Of a DNA stretch of 64,000 nt, positions 26,333 to 36,202 are shown in pieces. The position numbers were made by a program, and so were the translations under genes. Within the stretch, counting starts at the first letter, position 1; every line of letters starts with the position of its first letter. Below the pieces are notes generated by a model. The model did no database searches. It worked only from the letters and a program-made list of their open reading frames with translations, and was not told the origin of the DNA. Source of the DNA: Tenacibaculum pelagium (lineage in GTDB: Bacteria > Bacteroidota > Bacteroidia > Flavobacteriales > Flavobacteriaceae); contig NZ_JACGLS010000002.1 in assembly GCF_014062345.1 (NCBI RefSeq), forward strand, positions 124,001-188,000, given 5' to 3'.

Positions 26333-27073
26333 TTAAATTGCTTTTGCTTCGTTGTGTAATAAGTCGATTAACTCATCAACAGTATCCACTAACTTTACAG
26401 CACCTTTTTCAGCAGGCTTCTCGAAATTTTGAGTAGAAGTACTTGCTGCTACATCTGTTGGCTCAACAACTGATAACGGCTTCTTACGTGCCATCATAAT
26501 TCCACGCATATTAGGAATACGTAAATCTTTTTCTTCTACAATTCCTTTTTGACCAGCAACAACCATTGGTAATGTTGAAGAAACTTTCTCTTCTCCTCCA
26601 TCTATTTCTCTATCTAAAGTTACATTAGACCCATCTACCTCAACCCCAACACATGCATTTACAAAATTGAAGTCTACTAAAGAAGCTAACATCCCAGGAA
26701 CCATTTGTCCATTATAATCTGCAGATTCTTTACCAGCTAACACTAAATCATACCCTCCATTTTTTACAACTTCAGCTAATTCTTTAGCAACCATAAATCC
26801 ATCAGTAGGCTCAGCATTTACACGAATTGCATCATCTGCACCAATCGCTAAAGCTTTACGTAAAGTTGGCTCAGTTGATGCTCCTCCAACATTTACAACA
26901 GTTACACTTGCACCTTGTTTTTCTTTAAACCACATTGCGCGAGTTAAACTAAACTCATCATAAGGGTTAATAACATATTGAACTCCATTCGTATCAAATT
27001 TTGTGTCATTATCAGTAAAGTTGATCTTCGAAGTAGTATCAGGTACGTGACTGATACAAACTAATATTTTCAT
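26333..27073 (-). CDS. etfB: Electron transfer flavoprotein beta subunit
   Basis: A 246-residue FixA/EtfB. It shows MKILVCISHVPDTTSKI at the start, VINPYDEFSLTRAMW, LVLAGKESADYNGQMVPGMLA (the recognition and AMP-binding region), then VSSTLPMVVAGQKGI and PNMRGIMMARKKPL. First gene of etfBA, divergent from pdhB. The intergenic region holds a perfect palindrome and a promoter element for each direction. Confidence 0.96.
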   Translation of the reverse strand: MKILVCISHVPDTTSKINFTDNDTKFDTNGVQYVINPYDEFSLTRAMWFKEKQGASVTVVNVGGASTEPTLRKALAIGADDAIRVNAEPTDGFMVAKELAEVVKNGGYDLVLAGKESADYNGQMVPGMLASLVDFNFVNACVGVEVDGSNVTLDREIDGGEEKVSSTLPMVVAGQKGIVEEKDLRIPNMRGIMMARKKPLSVVEPTDVAASTSTQNFEKPAEKGAVKLVDTVDELIDLLHNEAKAI

Positions 27074-27128
27074 ATATTGTTGTTTTTAAGAAACTTAATT
27101 TTGTGCGACGAAGTTACGTCTTTTTTTT

Positions 27129-27154
27129 AATTTACTATGCATGCATAGTAAATT
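27129..27154. promoter_or_regulatory. Perfect 26-bp palindrome, candidate operator between etfBA and pdhB
   Basis: Each half reads AATTTACTATGCA; the two halves meet as an exact inverted repeat with no spacer. A TetR- or other dimeric-regulator site is the simplest reading. It sits 35-60 bases downstream of the candidate etfBA -7 element and 56 bases before the etfB start codon. It lacks the T tract or GC-rich stem of a terminator. Confidence 0.6.
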
Positions 27155-27188
27155 TTTTATTTGTATCTAGTTATCTAACATTAAGGCA

Positions 27189-27196
27189 CAAATGTA
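27189..27196 (-). promoter_or_regulatory. -7 promoter element for etfBA
   Basis: Reads TACATTTG on the minus strand, an exact TAnnTTTG match. The predicted leader of about 110 bases contains the 26-bp palindrome. Confidence 0.5.
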
Positions 27197-27247
27197 ATTA
27201 ATCATTTTTGTTTAAGTTAAAAAACTATTTATTCATCCTAAATTTAT

Positions 27248-27255
27248 TATTTTTG
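27248..27255 (+). promoter_or_regulatory. -7 promoter element for pdhB
   Basis: TATTTTTG, followed by GCACTC, 31 bases before the ATG at 27287. Confidence 0.55.
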
Positions 27256-27286
27256 CACTCTTGATAAACAACTACTTATTAAACGT

Positions 27287-28267
27287 ATGAAAACAATACA
27301 ATTTAGAGAAGCTATTTGCGAAGCTATGAGTGAGGAAATGCGAAGAGATGAAAGCATTTACTTAATGGGTGAAGAAGTAGCTGAATATAATGGAGCCTAC
27401 AAAGCTTCGAAAGGAATGTTAGACGAATTTGGAGCAAAAAGAGTTATTGACACTCCTATCGCTGAATTAGGTTTTGGAGGTATTGCTGTTGGTTCTGCAA
27501 TGAACGGAAATAGACCTATCGTTGAATACATGACTTTTAATTTCTCTTTAGTTGGTATTGATCAAATAATCAATAATGCAGCTAAAATTCGCCAAATGAG
27601 TGGTGGTCAATTTAACTGTCCAATTGTATTTAGAGGTCCTACAGCATCAGCTGGTCAATTAGCTGCAACGCACTCTCAAGCTTTTGAAAGCTGGTTTGCT
27701 AACTGCCCTGGATTAAAAGTAATTGTACCTTCTAATCCATATGACGCAAAAGGTTTATTAAAAGCTGCAATTCGTGATGACGATCCAGTAATCTTTATGG
27801 AGTCTGAACAGATGTATGGTGATAAGATGGAGGTTCCAGAAGGAGAATACATTATACCTATTGGTGTTGCAGATATTAAAAGAGCAGGAACTGATGTAAC
27901 TGTAGTTTCTTTTGGTAAGATTATAAAAGAAGCATATAAAGCTGCTGATGAATTAGCTAAAGAAGGTATTTCAATAGAAATTATTGATTTACGTACTGTA
28001 CGTCCGATGGATCATAATGCAATTTTAGAATCAGTAAAGAAAACAAATCGACTAGTAATTTTAGAAGAAGCATGGCCTTTCGGAAGTGTATCTTCAGAAA
28101 TTACCTTTAGGGTTCAAGACGAAGCATTTGATTATTTAGATGCTCCAATAAAAAGAATCACAACTGCAGATACACCAGCGCCATATTCTCCTGTTTTATT
28201 AGAAGAATGGTTACCAAACGCTAATGATGTTGTTAAAGCGGTTAAAGAAGTAATGTACCGTAAATAA
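27287..28267 (+). CDS. pdhB: Pyruvate dehydrogenase E1 component, beta subunit
   Basis: A 326-residue transketolase-fold beta subunit of the 2-oxoacid dehydrogenase E1. It shows MGEEVAEYNGAYKASKGM (the conserved Glu that activates thiamine diphosphate), VEYMTFNFSLVGIDQIINNAAK and a C-terminal domain with IDLRTVRPMD and LEEAWPFGSVSSEI. It joins the alpha subunit, not in this window, to decarboxylate pyruvate. The 'gaYkaskGm' form is typical of the pyruvate rather than the branched-chain enzyme. Monocistronic here. Confidence 0.93.
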   Translation: MKTIQFREAICEAMSEEMRRDESIYLMGEEVAEYNGAYKASKGMLDEFGAKRVIDTPIAELGFGGIAVGSAMNGNRPIVEYMTFNFSLVGIDQIINNAAKIRQMSGGQFNCPIVFRGPTASAGQLAATHSQAFESWFANCPGLKVIVPSNPYDAKGLLKAAIRDDDPVIFMESEQMYGDKMEVPEGEYIIPIGVADIKRAGTDVTVVSFGKIIKEAYKAADELAKEGISIEIIDLRTVRPMDHNAILESVKKTNRLVILEEAWPFGSVSSEITFRVQDEAFDYLDAPIKRITTADTPAPYSPVLLEEWLPNANDVVKAVKEVMYRK

Positions 28268-28293
28268 AAAATAAACAAGCAATTTGTAAAAAC

Positions 28294-28328
28294 CAAAATC
28301 CTTTTGACCACTTGTCAAAAGGATTTTG
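28294..28328. terminator. Possible terminator hairpin after pdhB
   Basis: A perfect 15-bp stem, CAAAATCCTTTTGAC with its inverse and a five-base loop. There is no true T tract on the plus strand, so termination is probable rather than certain. It lies 14 bases before the next ATG and could also affect translation of that gene. Confidence 0.5.
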
Positions 28329-28341
28329 TACTACTAAAAAG

Positions 28342-30846
28342 ATGAAAAAGATACTAATCCTCACACTTCTACTGATTGCCAGCTCATTACAAGCCCAATT
28401 AACTTTAAAAGGTAAAGTAGTTGACGAATTTAACAATCCGATGCCATATGTAAATGTTTTTATGAAAAACACTACTTATGGAACTACTACAGATGACAAT
28501 GGGAAATTCTTTTTAAAGACAAAAAAATACAGAGGAACTCTAGAAATTTCATTCATCGGTTTTCAAACACAAACTTTAAAAGTTAGTCAAAAAACAAAAT
28601 TCTTAAATGTTGTTCTTAAAGAAGGAACCAATCAATTAGAGGAAGTAATAATAGTAAACAAACCTAAGAAACGTCTAAAGAAAAAAGAAAATCCTGCGTA
28701 TCGAATTTTAAAAGAAATTTGGAAACGTAAAAGAAAAAACGGTTTAGATTTAGTTGATTATTATCAATATAAAAAACATACGAGTATCGAAATTGGACTT
28801 AACAATCTAGACACTTTGTTTTTAAAAAAAATCTTCAAAAAAGAATATAAAGAAGCAATTACCCAAGTAAAATACGACAGTGATGGTATTAACTATTACG
28901 TACCTATTTTCCTTAATGAAGAGGTTTCTAAAGTGTATGGAGACAATATAAATGGAAACATTAGAAAAGATGTTGAGGCAGAAAAAAAAGAAGGGTTAGG
29001 AGCTCAAGGTTTTGTTTTTGATAGAATGTCCAATACCTTTCAAAACATCGATGTTTTTAAAAACAACATCACCTTATTAAGAAAGTCTTTTGTAAGCCCT
29101 TTATCTACTGATGGATTTGCAACATACGACTATGTACTTTACGACAGTATTGTAGACAACAAAAAGAAACTTTACAATGTTTATTTCTTTCCTATTAGAG
29201 ATGGAGATTTAGCTTTTCAAGGAAATTTTTGGGTAGCAGACAAAACATTCTCTATCAAGAAACTTAAAATGAAAGTTCATAAAAGCATTAACTTAAACTT
29301 TGTGCGTGGACTTTCTTTTGAAAAAGAATTTGAAGTTAGAAACGACAGTATCTACTTACCTACAAAAAATGCATATGAAGGCGATTTCACTCTTGTTGAC
29401 AAGAATGAAAGCAACAAAGGACTAACTATTAAAAAGACTATCACTTTTGAAGATTATGTATTAGACAAACCTCTTGCTAAAAATTTCTACACACAAGAAA
29501 TTACTAAAATAAGGCCAGATCAATACGAAAAAGATGATACTTATTGGAAAACTACCATTAGTGATGAAAATAAATCAACTTATCAATTGATTAATGAAGT
29601 TAAAGAAAAGAAGCAAATAAAAAATATTACTGGTTTAATCAACACTGTTGCGAGTGGATATATCAACACTAAAATGGGAGTTCAATTTGGACCACTTTGG
29701 ACAACTTTTGCAAGTAACCAAGTAGAAGGATTTAGAGCTAAAATAGGTTTTAGAACTTTTAAAACAAAAGATGATCGTTTCCGTTTAAGTGGACATTTAG
29801 CCTATGGTTTTAAAGATAAAAAAATAAAATACGGAGCAGAAGGACGTTATTTACTTTCATACAAACCAAGAATTGCTGTAGGAGCAGCTTATCAAAAAGA
29901 CATTGAACAATTAGGAAGTACTTTATTAAACACCACCCAGCTTTTAGGAGGAAGTTTTGGTACAACGGCATTATTCAATAGAGGAGACAACTTTTATTTA
30001 TCTAATGTAGAGAAAGTTGCTACTAATTTCGACTACCAAGTTAAAATGAATTTTCATATTGGACTTAACTTCTCACATGCAAAAATAAAATCTGCATCTA
30101 AAGAGAATTTCTCTATGGACTATCTTGATAATAATGGCATTATTCAATCTGAAATCACAGACGTTGCTTCAGACCTATATATTTCATATACACCTGGAAG
30201 GTTTGTTTATGGTCTTGGAGTTGAAAGACGTTTTGGAAGAAACATATTCCCTACTCTAGTTCTTAATTATCGTAGAGGTTACAAAGGTCTTTTTAATGGT
30301 ACTCATGATTATGACAAGCTTCAATTTAAATACAACCAACCTATTTTACTAAGTAAATTTGGAATTTTCGATGCTACTTTTGAGGCCGGTAAAACATTTG
30401 GAAACGTACCTATTGGATTACTAAGTGTAGTACCTGCTAACCAATCATTTTCTTTAGTTAAAGATACTTTTGCCTTGTTAAACTATTATGATTTTGTAAC
30501 TGATACGTATTTAGCAACGCACTTCGAACATCATTTTAATGGCTTTATTTTAAACAGAATTCCTTTGCTTAAAAAATTAAAACTGCGAAGTTTATTAACA
30601 TTTAGGGCTGCTTATGGAACGATTTCAAATGAAAACATTGCTATAAATAGATCAAATGTAATCTACAACTCACCTAACAAAGTATATTATGAATATGGTG
30701 TAGGTTTAGAAAATATTGGATACGGAAACCTTAGATTTCTTAGAATTGATGCTATCTGGAGAAGCAACTATACACCACCTACAGGGTCAATTGTAGCACC
30801 AACTCCAAAATTTGCTATTCGTATAGGAATTAGACCTGGCTTATAA
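28342..30846 (+). CDS. DUF5686/carboxypeptidase-like regulatory domain outer-membrane protein
   Basis: Start set at the ATG at 28342, which begins a signal peptide (MKKILILTLLLIASSLQAQ). Residues about 20-105 are a CarboxypepD_reg-like domain (LTLKGKVVDEFNNPMPYVNVF ... LKEGTNQLEEVIIV). The remaining 700 residues follow the DUF5686 pattern, a soluble region then beta strands typical of an outer-membrane barrel, ending FAIRIGIRPGL. Common in Flavobacteriia; function unknown. No SusD partner or TonB plug domain is seen. Confidence 0.85.
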   Translation: MKKILILTLLLIASSLQAQLTLKGKVVDEFNNPMPYVNVFMKNTTYGTTTDDNGKFFLKTKKYRGTLEISFIGFQTQTLKVSQKTKFLNVVLKEGTNQLEEVIIVNKPKKRLKKKENPAYRILKEIWKRKRKNGLDLVDYYQYKKHTSIEIGLNNLDTLFLKKIFKKEYKEAITQVKYDSDGINYYVPIFLNEEVSKVYGDNINGNIRKDVEAEKKEGLGAQGFVFDRMSNTFQNIDVFKNNITLLRKSFVSPLSTDGFATYDYVLYDSIVDNKKKLYNVYFFPIRDGDLAFQGNFWVADKTFSIKKLKMKVHKSINLNFVRGLSFEKEFEVRNDSIYLPTKNAYEGDFTLVDKNESNKGLTIKKTITFEDYVLDKPLAKNFYTQEITKIRPDQYEKDDTYWKTTISDENKSTYQLINEVKEKKQIKNITGLINTVASGYINTKMGVQFGPLWTTFASNQVEGFRAKIGFRTFKTKDDRFRLSGHLAYGFKDKKIKYGAEGRYLLSYKPRIAVGAAYQKDIEQLGSTLLNTTQLLGGSFGTTALFNRGDNFYLSNVEKVATNFDYQVKMNFHIGLNFSHAKIKSASKENFSMDYLDNNGIIQSEITDVASDLYISYTPGRFVYGLGVERRFGRNIFPTLVLNYRRGYKGLFNGTHDYDKLQFKYNQPILLSKFGIFDATFEAGKTFGNVPIGLLSVVPANQSFSLVKDTFALLNYYDFVTDTYLATHFEHHFNGFILNRIPLLKKLKLRSLLTFRAAYGTISNENIAINRSNVIYNSPNKVYYEYGVGLENIGYGNLRFLRIDAIWRSNYTPPTGSIVAPTPKFAIRIGIRPGL

Positions 30847-30904
30847 TCATTGATTTAACAATAAAATAACCTGTATTTTTCCTTTTAAAATATTAATAAA
30901 TTAC

Positions 30905-30912
30905 TACTTTTG
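30905..30912 (+). promoter_or_regulatory. -7 promoter element for ppa
   Basis: TACTTTTG (TAnnTTTG) 35 bases before the ppa start, followed by GCAATCC. Confidence 0.55.
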
Positions 30913-30947
30913 CAATCCGATTTTAGAAACGAAGAAAAGCAAGTAAT

Positions 30948-31475
30948 ATGACTGCAAAAGAAAGAAAAACAGTAGATGTTTTAATAGAGATACCGAAAGG
31001 TAGTAGAAATAAATACGAATACGATTTTGATTTAGGTAAAATACGTTTCGACAGAATGTTATTTTCATCAATGATGTACCCTGGAGATTACGGATTTATT
31101 CCAAAAACTTTAGCTTTAGATGGTGACCCATTAGATGTTTTAGTTTTAGGCGCTGAACCAACTTTCCCAATGTGTGTTATGGAAGTAAAACCTATCGGTG
31201 TTTTCCATATGGCAGACGAAAAAGGACCAGACGAAAAAATAATTTGTGTACCAACTACTGATCCTATTTGGAATAGTTATAACGATCTTGCTGACTTAAA
31301 TCCGCACAGAGTAAAAGAGATTACTCACTTCTTTCAAGTATATAAAGATTTAGAAAAAAAGAAGGTTGATATTGGTGCTTGGGGTGATGCTAACGAAGCT
31401 TATGAAATTTTAGATAAGTGTATCGAACGTTACGAAAATAGCGAACATAAAACCAACGGAGACTTTACTATATAA
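30948..31475 (+). CDS. ppa: Inorganic pyrophosphatase (soluble, family I)
   Basis: A 175-residue family I PPase hydrolysing pyrophosphate to phosphate. The active-site acidic set is seen in MYPGDYGFIPKTLALDGDPLDVLVL (the DGDPLD metal-binding motif), and in IICVPTTDPIW and KVDIGAWGD. Length is normal. It is next to the membrane-bound pyrophosphatase gene but has its own promoter and terminator. Confidence 0.97.
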   Translation: MTAKERKTVDVLIEIPKGSRNKYEYDFDLGKIRFDRMLFSSMMYPGDYGFIPKTLALDGDPLDVLVLGAEPTFPMCVMEVKPIGVFHMADEKGPDEKIICVPTTDPIWNSYNDLADLNPHRVKEITHFFQVYKDLEKKKVDIGAWGDANEAYEILDKCIERYENSEHKTNGDFTI

Positions 31476-31500
31476 TTAGTGATTTTTCTCAATAAATTTC

Positions 31501-31534
31501 AAAAACCTCTCAGGACACTCTGAGAGTTTTTTTT
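31501..31534 (+). terminator. Intrinsic terminator after ppa
   Basis: CTCTCAG / CTGAGAG stem with a six-base loop and an eight-base T run. Confidence 0.85.
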
Positions 31535-31593
31535 GTTTAGTTATTGATTTTGTTATATTTACGAACACTTATAACTAATCTAATAACTTAAAC

Positions 31594-33996
31594 ATGAAAC
31601 AAAACATGATGTATTTGCCAATCATTTTGGCAATTTTAGGACTTATTTTTATGTACATAAAAATGGTCTGGGTGAAAAAACAAGATGCAGGAAGTGACAA
31701 AATGCAATCCATTTCAAAAAGTATCAAAGAAGGAGCTCTTGCTTTTTTAGCCGCAGAATATCGATTATTATTAATCTTCGTTGCTATTGCCTCAGTAGCA
31801 CTTTTTATCATATCAAAATTAGTAGACACAACAAGCTGGATGATTGTTCCTGCATTTATTATAGGAGCTATTTTTTCTGCCTTAGCAGGAAACATAGGAA
31901 TGCGTATTGCAACTGATGCAAATGCAAGAACAGCCGAAGCTGCAAAAACAAGTTTGCCAGAAGCCTTAAAAGTATCTTTTGGAGGCGGAACAGTAATGGG
32001 ACTTGGAGTTGCTGGTTTAGCCGTTTTAGGATTGAGTTTATTCTTTATTTTCTTTACCAACCAATTTATGGGAGGAGATGGCTCTTTTTACGAAAACATG
32101 ACGGTCGTTTTAGAGGCTTTAGCTGGTTTCTCACTAGGGGCAGAATCAATTGCATTGTTTGCCCGTGTTGGTGGAGGTATCTATACCAAAGCTGCCGATG
32201 TAGGAGCCGATTTAGTAGGTAAAGTAGAAGCAGGAATTCCAGAAGATGACCCACGCAATCCTGCTACAATTGCAGATAATGTTGGTGATAATGTTGGTGA
32301 TGTTGCTGGTATGGGGGCCGATTTATTTGGTTCGTACGTTGCAACTGTTTTAGCTGCAATGGTACTAGGAAATTATGTAATTAGAGATATGTCTACGACT
32401 ACTCAATTTACTGATGGTTTTAATAATATGGGACCTATCCTATTACCTTTAGTAATTGCAGGAGTTGGTATTGTAGCATCTATCATAGGAACATTCTTAG
32501 TTGGAATTAAAGATAACTCAGCAAAAGAAGCTGAAGTACAAAAAGCATTAGATACGGGTAACTGGGCTTCAATATTATTAACATTAGCTGCAAGTTATTT
32601 CTTAATTGACTGGATGCTACCAGAAACTATGCAAATGAGTTTTTTTGGAGAAGGAATTAGAGATGTTTCTTCAATAAACGTATTCTGGTCTGCATGTATC
32701 GGTTTGGCAGTTGGAGCATTAATTTCAATGGTTACTGCGTATTATACAAGTTTAGGTAAAAAACCAGTGATGAGTATAGTTCAAAATAGTGCAACAGGAG
32801 CTGGAACAAATCTTATTGCAGGTTTAGCTGTAGGAATGAAGTCTACTTTTTTATCAGTTATTTTATTTGCTGCTGCTATTTATGGCTCATATTATTTTGC
32901 AGGGTTTTATGGAGTAGCTTTAGCTGCATCTGCAATGATGGCAACCACAGCTATGCAATTAGCAATTGATGCTTTCGGACCAATTGCAGATAATGCAGGT
33001 GGAGTTGCAGAAATGAGTGAATTAGAAGATCACGTTCGTGAACGTACAGATATTTTAGACTCTGTTGGTAATACAACTGCCGCAGTAGGCAAAGGTTTCG
33101 CAATTGCTTCTGCTGCATTAACTGCTTTAGCTTTATTTGCTGCTTATGTAACATTTACCGGAATTGACGGAATAAATATTTTTAAAGCAGATGTATTAGC
33201 AATGTTATTTGTTGGAGGAATGATTCCTGTAGTTTTTTCTGCTTTAGCAATGGAATCAGTAGGAAAAGCTGCCATGGAAATGGTACATGAAGTACGTCGC
33301 CAATTTAGAGAAATTCCTGGGATTATGGAAGGAACAGGAACTCCAGAATATGCAAAATGTGTTGATATATCAACGAAAGCTGCATTAAAAGAAATGATTT
33401 TACCAGGTTTAATTACCATCATCACTCCTATTTTAATTGGATTAATTTTTGGTGCAGAACCTTTAGGTGGCTACATGGCTGGCGTTTGTGTATCTGGTGT
33501 TATGTGGGCAATCTTCCAAAATAATGCTGGTGGTGCTTGGGATAACGCTAAAAAATCTTTTGAAGCTGGTGTAGAAATTAACGGAGAAATGACTTATAAA
33601 GGTTCTGACGCACATAAAGCTGCTGTAACTGGTGATACAGTTGGTGATCCTTTTAAAGACACTTCTGGACCTTCAATGAATATTTTAATTAAATTAACTT
33701 GTTTAGTTGGTTTAGTTATCGCTCCTTTATTAGGAAATCATGGTGCAACAGAACATGCTACTAACGAAATCAAAAAAGAAGTTCGAGTTGAAATGAAATC
33801 TATTGATGGAGATATGGCAAAAGCTACCATTACAACATCTACGACTAAGGATGGAAAAACAGTTACTAACATCCAAAAACTTGAAGGTACTGCTGAAGAG
33901 ATTGAAGCAAAAGCCAAAGAAGCTGGAGAAATAGTTTCAGTAAATGTAAAAAAAGAAGCTAAAACTATCGAAGTAGAAGTTGAAAAGAAAGAATAA
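31594..33996 (+). CDS. hppA: Membrane-bound ion-pumping pyrophosphatase with C-terminal tail
   Basis: An 800-residue membrane PPase, mostly transmembrane. The pyrophosphate site is in [20 protein letters not shown] and [32 protein letters not shown] has Ala where K+-independent enzymes have Lys, so it should be K+-dependent. E184 in [12 protein letters not shown] is the position typical of Na+-pumping members, so Na+ transport is likely. After the last membrane segment there is an 85-residue Lys/Glu-rich tail (716-800), not part of the usual enzyme. Confidence 0.93.
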   Translation: MKQNMMYLPIILAILGLIFMYIKMVWVKKQDAGSDKMQSISKSIKEGALAFLAAEYRLLLIFVAIASVALFIISKLVDTTSWMIVPAFIIGAIFSALAGNIGMRIATDANARTAEAAKTSLPEALKVSFGGGTVMGLGVAGLAVLGLSLFFIFFTNQFMGGDGSFYENMTVVLEALAGFSLGAESIALFARVGGGIYTKAADVGADLVGKVEAGIPEDDPRNPATIADNVGDNVGDVAGMGADLFGSYVATVLAAMVLGNYVIRDMSTTTQFTDGFNNMGPILLPLVIAGVGIVASIIGTFLVGIKDNSAKEAEVQKALDTGNWASILLTLAASYFLIDWMLPETMQMSFFGEGIRDVSSINVFWSACIGLAVGALISMVTAYYTSLGKKPVMSIVQNSATGAGTNLIAGLAVGMKSTFLSVILFAAAIYGSYYFAGFYGVALAASAMMATTAMQLAIDAFGPIADNAGGVAEMSELEDHVRERTDILDSVGNTTAAVGKGFAIASAALTALALFAAYVTFTGIDGINIFKADVLAMLFVGGMIPVVFSALAMESVGKAAMEMVHEVRRQFREIPGIMEGTGTPEYAKCVDISTKAALKEMILPGLITIITPILIGLIFGAEPLGGYMAGVCVSGVMWAIFQNNAGGAWDNAKKSFEAGVEINGEMTYKGSDAHKAAVTGDTVGDPFKDTSGPSMNILIKLTCLVGLVIAPLLGNHGATEHATNEIKKEVRVEMKSIDGDMAKATITTSTTKDGKTVTNIQKLEGTAEEIEAKAKEAGEIVSVNVKKEAKTIEVEVEKKE

Positions 33997-34017
33997 CTCT
34001 TTCAATTTTATAAAACT

Positions 34018-34047
34018 AAACCCGATAGCATTATTTCTATCGGGTTT
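34018..34047 (+). terminator. Terminator after hppA
   Basis: AAACCCGATAG / CTATCGGGTTT stem, loop CATTATTT. The T-rich right side merges into the promoter element of the next gene. Confidence 0.8.
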
Positions 34048-34049
34048 CT

Positions 34050-34057
34050 TATTTTTG
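34050..34057 (+). promoter_or_regulatory. -7 promoter element for pabB, leaderless geometry
   Basis: TATTTTTG ends four bases before the ATG at 34062. Transcription would start at or within a base or two of the start codon. Confidence 0.5.
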
Positions 34058-34061
34058 TACG

Positions 34062-35372
34062 ATGTCGAAAAGAACCCAACGTAATTTTGAAATAGAAAAT
34101 CCAGAAGAATTTAAGCAGAAATTATTCTCATGGTCAAAGCAGTTTGAAACAGCTCTTTGGTTAGATTCTAATAATTACGAACAAAAATATGCTTCATTCG
34201 ATTGTTGTTTGGCTGTTGATGAATTCACATCTATAAAAACTGATTATCATGGCGCTTTCGACAAGCTAAAAGAGTATCAATCATACACCAAAGATTATCT
34301 TTTCGGATATATTTCTTACGATGTAAAAAATGATGTTGAGAAATTAACTTCAAATAATTTTGATGGGTTGCATTTTCCTGATTTGTATTTCTTTCAGCCG
34401 CAAAAAGTAATCTTTATAAAGGGTAATATTGTTGAGTTTCATTACTTACAAATGATTGATGACGAATTAGAAGAAGATTTTGAAGAAATCCATGGAATCA
34501 ACACCAAAATAACTTTTGATGAATTATCTGAGGAGAACAATCTAAAAATTAAGCTTCGAATTCATAAAGACGAATATCACCAAAAAGTAACAAAGGTTTT
34601 AGAGCATATTCATAGAGGTGATATTTACGAAGCTAATTTCTGTCAAGAGTTTTATGCTGAGAACACAACTATCAATCCGCATGAAATTTATCAACATTTA
34701 AATAAAATTTCCGAACCTCCTTTTGCAACTTTTTTCAGACACGAAAACTTATATTTATTATCTGCAACTCCAGAACGTTATATAAAAAAGGAAGGAGCAA
34801 AAATTATATCTCAACCTATTAAAGGAACCGCTAAACGCTTGATTGATAAAATTGAAGACGATAAAATTGCGTTCGACTTAGCTCGTGATGAAAAAGAACG
34901 ATCGGAAAATATTATGATTGTAGATCTGGTTCGTAACGATTTATCAAGAACCGCAAAGAAAGGTAGTGTCCAGGTAGAAGAATTATGCAAGGTATATTCA
35001 TTTAAGCAAGTCCATCAAATGATTTCTACTATAACTTCTGAAGTTGAATCGACAACGCACCCTGTAGATATTATAAAAGACACTTTTCCTATGGGAAGCA
35101 TGACTGGTGCTCCAAAAATATCAGCAATGAAAATCATTGAAGAGTTGGAAGAAACCAAACGCGGACTCTATTCTGGAACCGTTGGTTATTTTACTCCAAA
35201 TGGAGATTTTGATTTTAATGTGGTTATTAGAAGTATTTTATACAATACTGAAGAAAAATACGTTTCTTATTCTGTAGGTGGAGCAATTACTGCTAAGTCT
35301 ACTCCCGAAAAAGAATATGAAGAATGTCTTTTAAAAGCTAAGGCTATGAAATATGTTCTTTTAAACAACTAA
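34062..35372 (+). CDS. pabB: Aminodeoxychorismate synthase component I (chorismate-binding)
   Basis: A 436-residue chorismate-binding enzyme. The conserved C-terminal half has RGDIYEANFCQEFYAE, LSATPERYI, QPIKGTAKR, IMIVDLVRNDLSR and FPMGSMTGAPKI. It makes aminodeoxychorismate for folate from chorismate and ammonia. The PIKGTAKR block with the active-site Lys favours PabB over anthranilate synthase. No glutaminase or lyase domain is fused or adjacent. Confidence 0.88.
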   Translation: MSKRTQRNFEIENPEEFKQKLFSWSKQFETALWLDSNNYEQKYASFDCCLAVDEFTSIKTDYHGAFDKLKEYQSYTKDYLFGYISYDVKNDVEKLTSNNFDGLHFPDLYFFQPQKVIFIKGNIVEFHYLQMIDDELEEDFEEIHGINTKITFDELSEENNLKIKLRIHKDEYHQKVTKVLEHIHRGDIYEANFCQEFYAENTTINPHEIYQHLNKISEPPFATFFRHENLYLLSATPERYIKKEGAKIISQPIKGTAKRLIDKIEDDKIAFDLARDEKERSENIMIVDLVRNDLSRTAKKGSVQVEELCKVYSFKQVHQMISTITSEVESTTHPVDIIKDTFPMGSMTGAPKISAMKIIEELEETKRGLYSGTVGYFTPNGDFDFNVVIRSILYNTEEKYVSYSVGGAITAKSTPEKEYEECLLKAKAMKYVLLNN

Positions 35373-35395
35373 TAAAACTTAATTATATTTATCCT

Positions 35396-35908
35396 ATGAA
35401 AAATATCTGTAAATCTTTAACTATAATAATATTCTTGATTATTGGAATTGCTTGTAAAACCAACAAATATTCATTTGTAAATGAATACCCAGTAAAGCAA
35501 CTACCACTAATTGACAGTACTAATTTTAGTAATCATGTTGAAGGAAAACTTTTAAGTAAAGAAGAGCAAAAATTATTAAAATTACCTTCAATATTTGAAG
35601 ATCAATTAAATAATGAAAAAGCAAAAATCGGAATTTCATACCTTCCTAAAATATCTGACAACTTTCAATCTGTAGTATTCTATTTTTATCCAAATAATGT
35701 AGAAATAATTTCAATGCTAGTTAACTACGATAAGGATTTTACTATTATTAATAGTCAAGTTTTAGCTTATGATGAAATTACTGATGGTATGCTAAAAACT
35801 ACTTCGAAGCTTGATAAAAATAGAATTGAGTTAACAGAGTATATTTCTGACAATCCATCTACACTGTATTTTAAAATCTCAAATGACGGAAATATTAGTA
35901 GAGAATAA
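35396..35908 (+). CDS. Hypothetical lipoprotein
   Basis: A 170-residue protein with a lipoprotein signal (SLTIIIFLIIGIAC, lipid-anchored Cys near residue 20). The remainder is soluble, with a beta-rich middle (FQSVVFYFYPNNVEIISMLV). No family recognised. It lies 23 bases after pabB on the same strand and may share its transcript. Confidence 0.65.
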   Translation: MKNICKSLTIIIFLIIGIACKTNKYSFVNEYPVKQLPLIDSTNFSNHVEGKLLSKEEQKLLKLPSIFEDQLNNEKAKIGISYLPKISDNFQSVVFYFYPNNVEIISMLVNYDKDFTIINSQVLAYDEITDGMLKTTSKLDKNRIELTEYISDNPSTLYFKISNDGNISRE

Positions 35909-35962
35909 GATTGTATATAATCTATTTTACTAAATTCAAACTAGTTTCTTTATATTTACTAT

Positions 35963-36199
35963 ATGATGATTATAGAACAAGAAGAAAAATTTAATCATGT
36001 ACTTTCTAAAATAGAAGGAACACCTAATGAACAGATTTTTTTCAATACCTTTTTAGAGGAATATCCAGAAGATTGGAAACAACTTAAAATTACGTTTTCA
36101 AAATTTAATAGAAGTAAACAATTCGGTAAAACCATCCCATTACCAAAACCAGAAGTTTCTTTGCGTAAAGAAATTAGAGTTTGGTTAAAAAAGCAATAA
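35963..36199 (+). CDS. Small conserved-looking hypothetical protein
   Basis: A 78-residue soluble protein (MIIEQEEKFNHVLSKIEGTP...FLEEYPEDWKQLKITFSKFNR) with a basic end (VSLRKEIRVWLKKQ). Not recognised. Its stop is three bases before the hydrolase ATG, so the two are probably cotranslated. Confidence 0.65.
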   Translation: MMIIEQEEKFNHVLSKIEGTPNEQIFFNTFLEEYPEDWKQLKITFSKFNRSKQFGKTIPLPKPEVSLRKEIRVWLKKQ

Positions 36200-36202
36200 A
36201 CT

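Noticed and set aside
31575..33425. Minus-strand frames opposite hppA
   Set aside because: Leucine/glutamine-rich products are antisense shadows of a conserved membrane protein gene.
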